Both the position numbers and the translations under genes were made by a program. A DNA stretch of 64,000 nucleotides. Source: Microcebus murinus. Taxonomy: Eukaryota > Chordata > Mammalia > Primates > Cheirogaleidae. Where the stretch lies: assembly GCF_040939455.1 (NCBI RefSeq), contig NC_134108.1:12801501-12865500 (forward strand), in the 5' to 3' direction. The notes under the pieces are model-generated. The model saw nothing but the letters and a program-made list of their open reading frames with translations. It had not been told where the DNA came from and searched no databases. Below, one piece after another: positions 61,365 to 64,000 of this stretch; the stretch's first letter is position 1; every line of letters starts with the position of its first letter.

Positions 61365-61960
61365 TTTATGAACTATTGTCTAGTAATCTATTATGGCATA
61401 ACAAACCACCTAAAGTCATAATTACTTAAAACCACAACAATCATGTGTTCAACTCACAAATCTAAAATTTGAGCAGGGCTCAGTGGAGAAAACTCATCTC
61501 TCTTCTATAATGTCTCAGCCGAAATAACTCAAATGACTGAGAGGCATGGAAGCTCTCCATGTGGTCTCTTCCTGTGGTTTTTCCATTTATCTTGAGCATG
61601 GCAGCTTTGGGATATTTAAATTTCCTGCATGGATGCTCAGGGCTCTGAGCAGGAAAAATAGAACCTGCAGTCATTCTTTAAGAGGCTATGCTCAGATTTG
61701 GCTATGCATCACTTCTGCCATACTTGGTCAAGCCAATAAATAGGCCAGTCCAGATTCAAGAGCAGAGTAATTAGAATACTTTTCAATGAGCTTAGTAAAA
61801 AAGAATATGCAGCCACCTTTAACCTATGATAGTCAGTGGATCCAATATCACTCAAATTATCTGTGACTGAATACATTTCTGTAACAATCCTACAGTAGGC
61901 CTTAAAGTAAAAAATCATATCAGAAGTTGTGGACAAAGTCATGCCCTCCTTAATGAGTAG
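61365..61960. repeat. Probable ancient interspersed repeat, unclassified
   Basis: Begins tattatggcataacaaacca and cttaaaaccacaacaatcat, contains gcagggctcagtggagaaaa, and ends with cttctgccatacttggtcaa, gccaataaataggccagtcc and agattcaagagcag. This is the layout of an old mammalian repeat related in design to 8945-9470; I cannot assign the family. Confidence 0.45.
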
Positions 61961-63604
61961 GTATTATCTTTTTGAGAAACAGTTCTTGGCTTGCTGTTAA
62001 ATTCTGATACAGACTAAAGCTATGACTATGGGACACCAAGTGACCTGAGCACCACATCATCAAGTGGGTGTTATCTGATCCACCAAACGAAGACAAGCAA
62101 GCCTAATAATCCTCCATTTCCAAACAGAAAAGACATGTGCTTTATCAGATTTAGGCAGGCCCTGAATACACAGTAAAATGGGTGGGGGTCCCACATTCCT
62201 GGGATGCCTATTCCTGGTACCTGTACTTAGATCTCAGGAAACATCTGTGCCTCATTTGGAATTCCCTCTAAGTGAGAAGGAAAAAAATCGTAAGTCTGGT
62301 TTACAGATGGATCTTCATGACAAACCAGCACCTGGATGTTGGATTATTAGGGCTCTACATTTTCCATTTAGGGTGGTCTTGAAGGAAGGTAGGAATGGGC
62401 ATTTCACATGGGAAGAACTTCAAGTACCACATTCAGTATTGTGTTATCTAGGATAAATGATACTTACTACTAAGGAGAGATGGATTGCCGATATATGATT
62501 GGAGATGAGGAGAAGTATGTCTATTTTGGGGGGAATCTTGCTAGTTCCTTCCTAATATGCCTACATGCAACTGAACAAGTGAAAGAAATAATTTAGCAGC
62601 TTAATGTAGGCAGGATCATCAGGAGTTCATGAGACATTTATTCTCAGGAATAAATTTCAAAAGACCTGTCAGCCCAAGAAACTGTCCAATAAAGGTGTTG
62701 GCTGAAAGCAAAGGAATATGAAATGAGCAGTTGAGAAAGAAATTATTGTATATCAAATATGACCTCATGAACAGCTGTAAAAACTACAATGATGACCAAT
62801 ATTTTTTCATTGCTTTGTTATGCTCTTATTTTTATACGGTTCCTTTTATTTCCCACTCTCCTTCTTGTCTATGATTTTATACAGAATGTGCAGGTAATGA
62901 CATCTCAGTGCAGAGATTACAGGATATCAAGATGCTGCTAAGTTATGAACTAAAAAGAGAATGAATATAAAGCAGAAATTAATTCATGAACTGATGAGAC
63001 TTTGTGCCATCACTTTCAAATAGAAGATTTGTTTTTGTTTGTACAGGGAATGAATTCATTATGTTAGGCAGAAACACTTTGAAGTTATGATGAGGTTATT
63101 TGGAACTTTAAGTATCAGAAGATGGGTAGGGTTGAATGTTGAAAAGCAAAAAGGGTGGAATGGGGGCAGAGACTGCACATTGGCTCACTCAGCACCAATT
63201 CCAGCACCAGTTGAGCCTACCTTCCTGTGTTGCAGTGACTGGAAATGGAATTTGCACATTAACATACCAAAGAAGAATAAACATTATTTTAACAAATGCA
63301 AAAAAATATATCATCATGTAAAAACCAACTTGTATTCATAATTGTTTAAGAGCTCTTAACTAACAAGAAGTAAGAATTAACTCGTTTAATCTAATAAAAT
63401 AATCTACCAACCATAATAGCAAAAATTCATACCTCATGTTAAAATAAATATAAATGCATTCTATTATTATTGATGCTTTGGCAAACTAACATAATAAATT
63501 GAGAAAAAATGAGATGCAAATATTTAAAAAACATAAAAATATGTCATTATGCTTAAGTGATATATATTGGTCTATCAGAAAATAATAGTAATGAAGACAA
63601 TTTT
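61961..63604. other. Unique DNA, nothing recognised
   Basis: No repeat or exon recognised. Open frames at 62178-62456 and 63087-63341 have no domain or splice context. Confidence 0.4.
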
Positions 63605-63680
63605 AGTATCATTTAACATTCATTAAATGCTTACTATATCAGGCACTTTACCAAACTGTTTATCTACATTAAATAAATAA
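63605..63680 (-). mobile_element. MIR core fragment
   Basis: The plus strand reads cattaaatgcttactatatc, aggcactttaccaaactgtt, then tctacattaaataaat, the inverted MIR tail and core. It is short, so the call is tentative. The last 320 bases of the window are AT-rich and hold nothing I recognise. Confidence 0.5.
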
Positions 63681-64000
63681 AAATAAATTGTTTACAAAAA
63701 CTACATTCTTTATTAAAAGAATAGATTCTTTAGAAAAATATTATGATTATTTGAAGTTCAACAATTAGTATGATATATGCATAACATATGCAACAAAATA
63801 ATGTTCAGGTAAATATTTTTAATCTAAAAAGAAAAATAAATACAAAAAATCTAGTTCCCCAAAAAAATATATGGATAAAAAGGTAGGATAACACCTATAT
63901 GAAGAAAATCAGAAAACATTATTTAGTGGCATAAATGGACAAATGGCAAAATATGCAAATGTCCTAGAAGAGAGGATTCAATATGGCATATACTTCATTT

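Overview
This window is gene-poor, AT-rich nuclear DNA from a mammal, most likely a strepsirrhine primate (lemur or loris group). The pointer to strepsirrhines is the Alu elements at 9623-9956, 19188-19517 and 57131-57409. They are dimeric primate Alus with the right-arm wording typical of strepsirrhine copies (gctgacgccacggcactca or its complement) and the extra A/T-rich linker arm (aattggccaa, complement ttggctaatt). MIR, L2, MER5A and MLT1 remnants mark the older mammalian background. The species assignment is an inference from repeats.

No complete protein-coding gene, rRNA, tRNA or CpG-island promoter was found. The only candidate for host coding sequence is a 127-bp open segment on the minus strand (59002-59128), flanked by an AG acceptor with a pyrimidine tract and a GTGAGT donor. 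If it is real, at least the right-hand part of the window lies within a minus-strand gene. I could not name the protein.

Layout. 1-9 kb: MLT1 LTRs, a MER5A/FLAM/L1 cluster, an old L1 tail and a MIR in unique DNA. 9.6-17 kb: an Alu, L2 and L1 tails, another MLT1 LTR, an Alu. 17-20.7 kb: a minus-strand ERV-L-type integrase remnant, a MER1-group hAT remnant, a dead mariner with terminal inverted repeats interrupted by an Alu, and a MaLR LTR. 21.8-35.7 kb: dominated by L1. This part holds a plus-strand ORF2 copy with an internal deletion, an essentially full-length minus-strand L1 of about 6.8 kb (24262-31078) with a tandemly repeated 5' UTR, an L1ME relic, and an L1 with a 5' inversion of the twin-priming type (32873-35670). 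36.9-46 kb: MLT1, L2 and MIR remnants, then an L1 insertion with target-site duplications, next to an older L1 piece. 50.5-52.4 kb: an L2 split by a small hAT element with a duplicated target site, and a truncated L1. 56.8-58 kb: an old L1 split by an Alu that lacks its 3' end and poly(A). 58-64 kb: mostly unclassified DNA around the candidate exon.

The pieces do not form a functional system. The informative content is the record of transposon insertions: nested insertions, target-site duplications, an inversion and atypical retrotransposition products. All transposase and L1 reading frames seen are broken. Repeat names come from recognition by eye; boundaries are approximate unless a target-site duplication fixes them.
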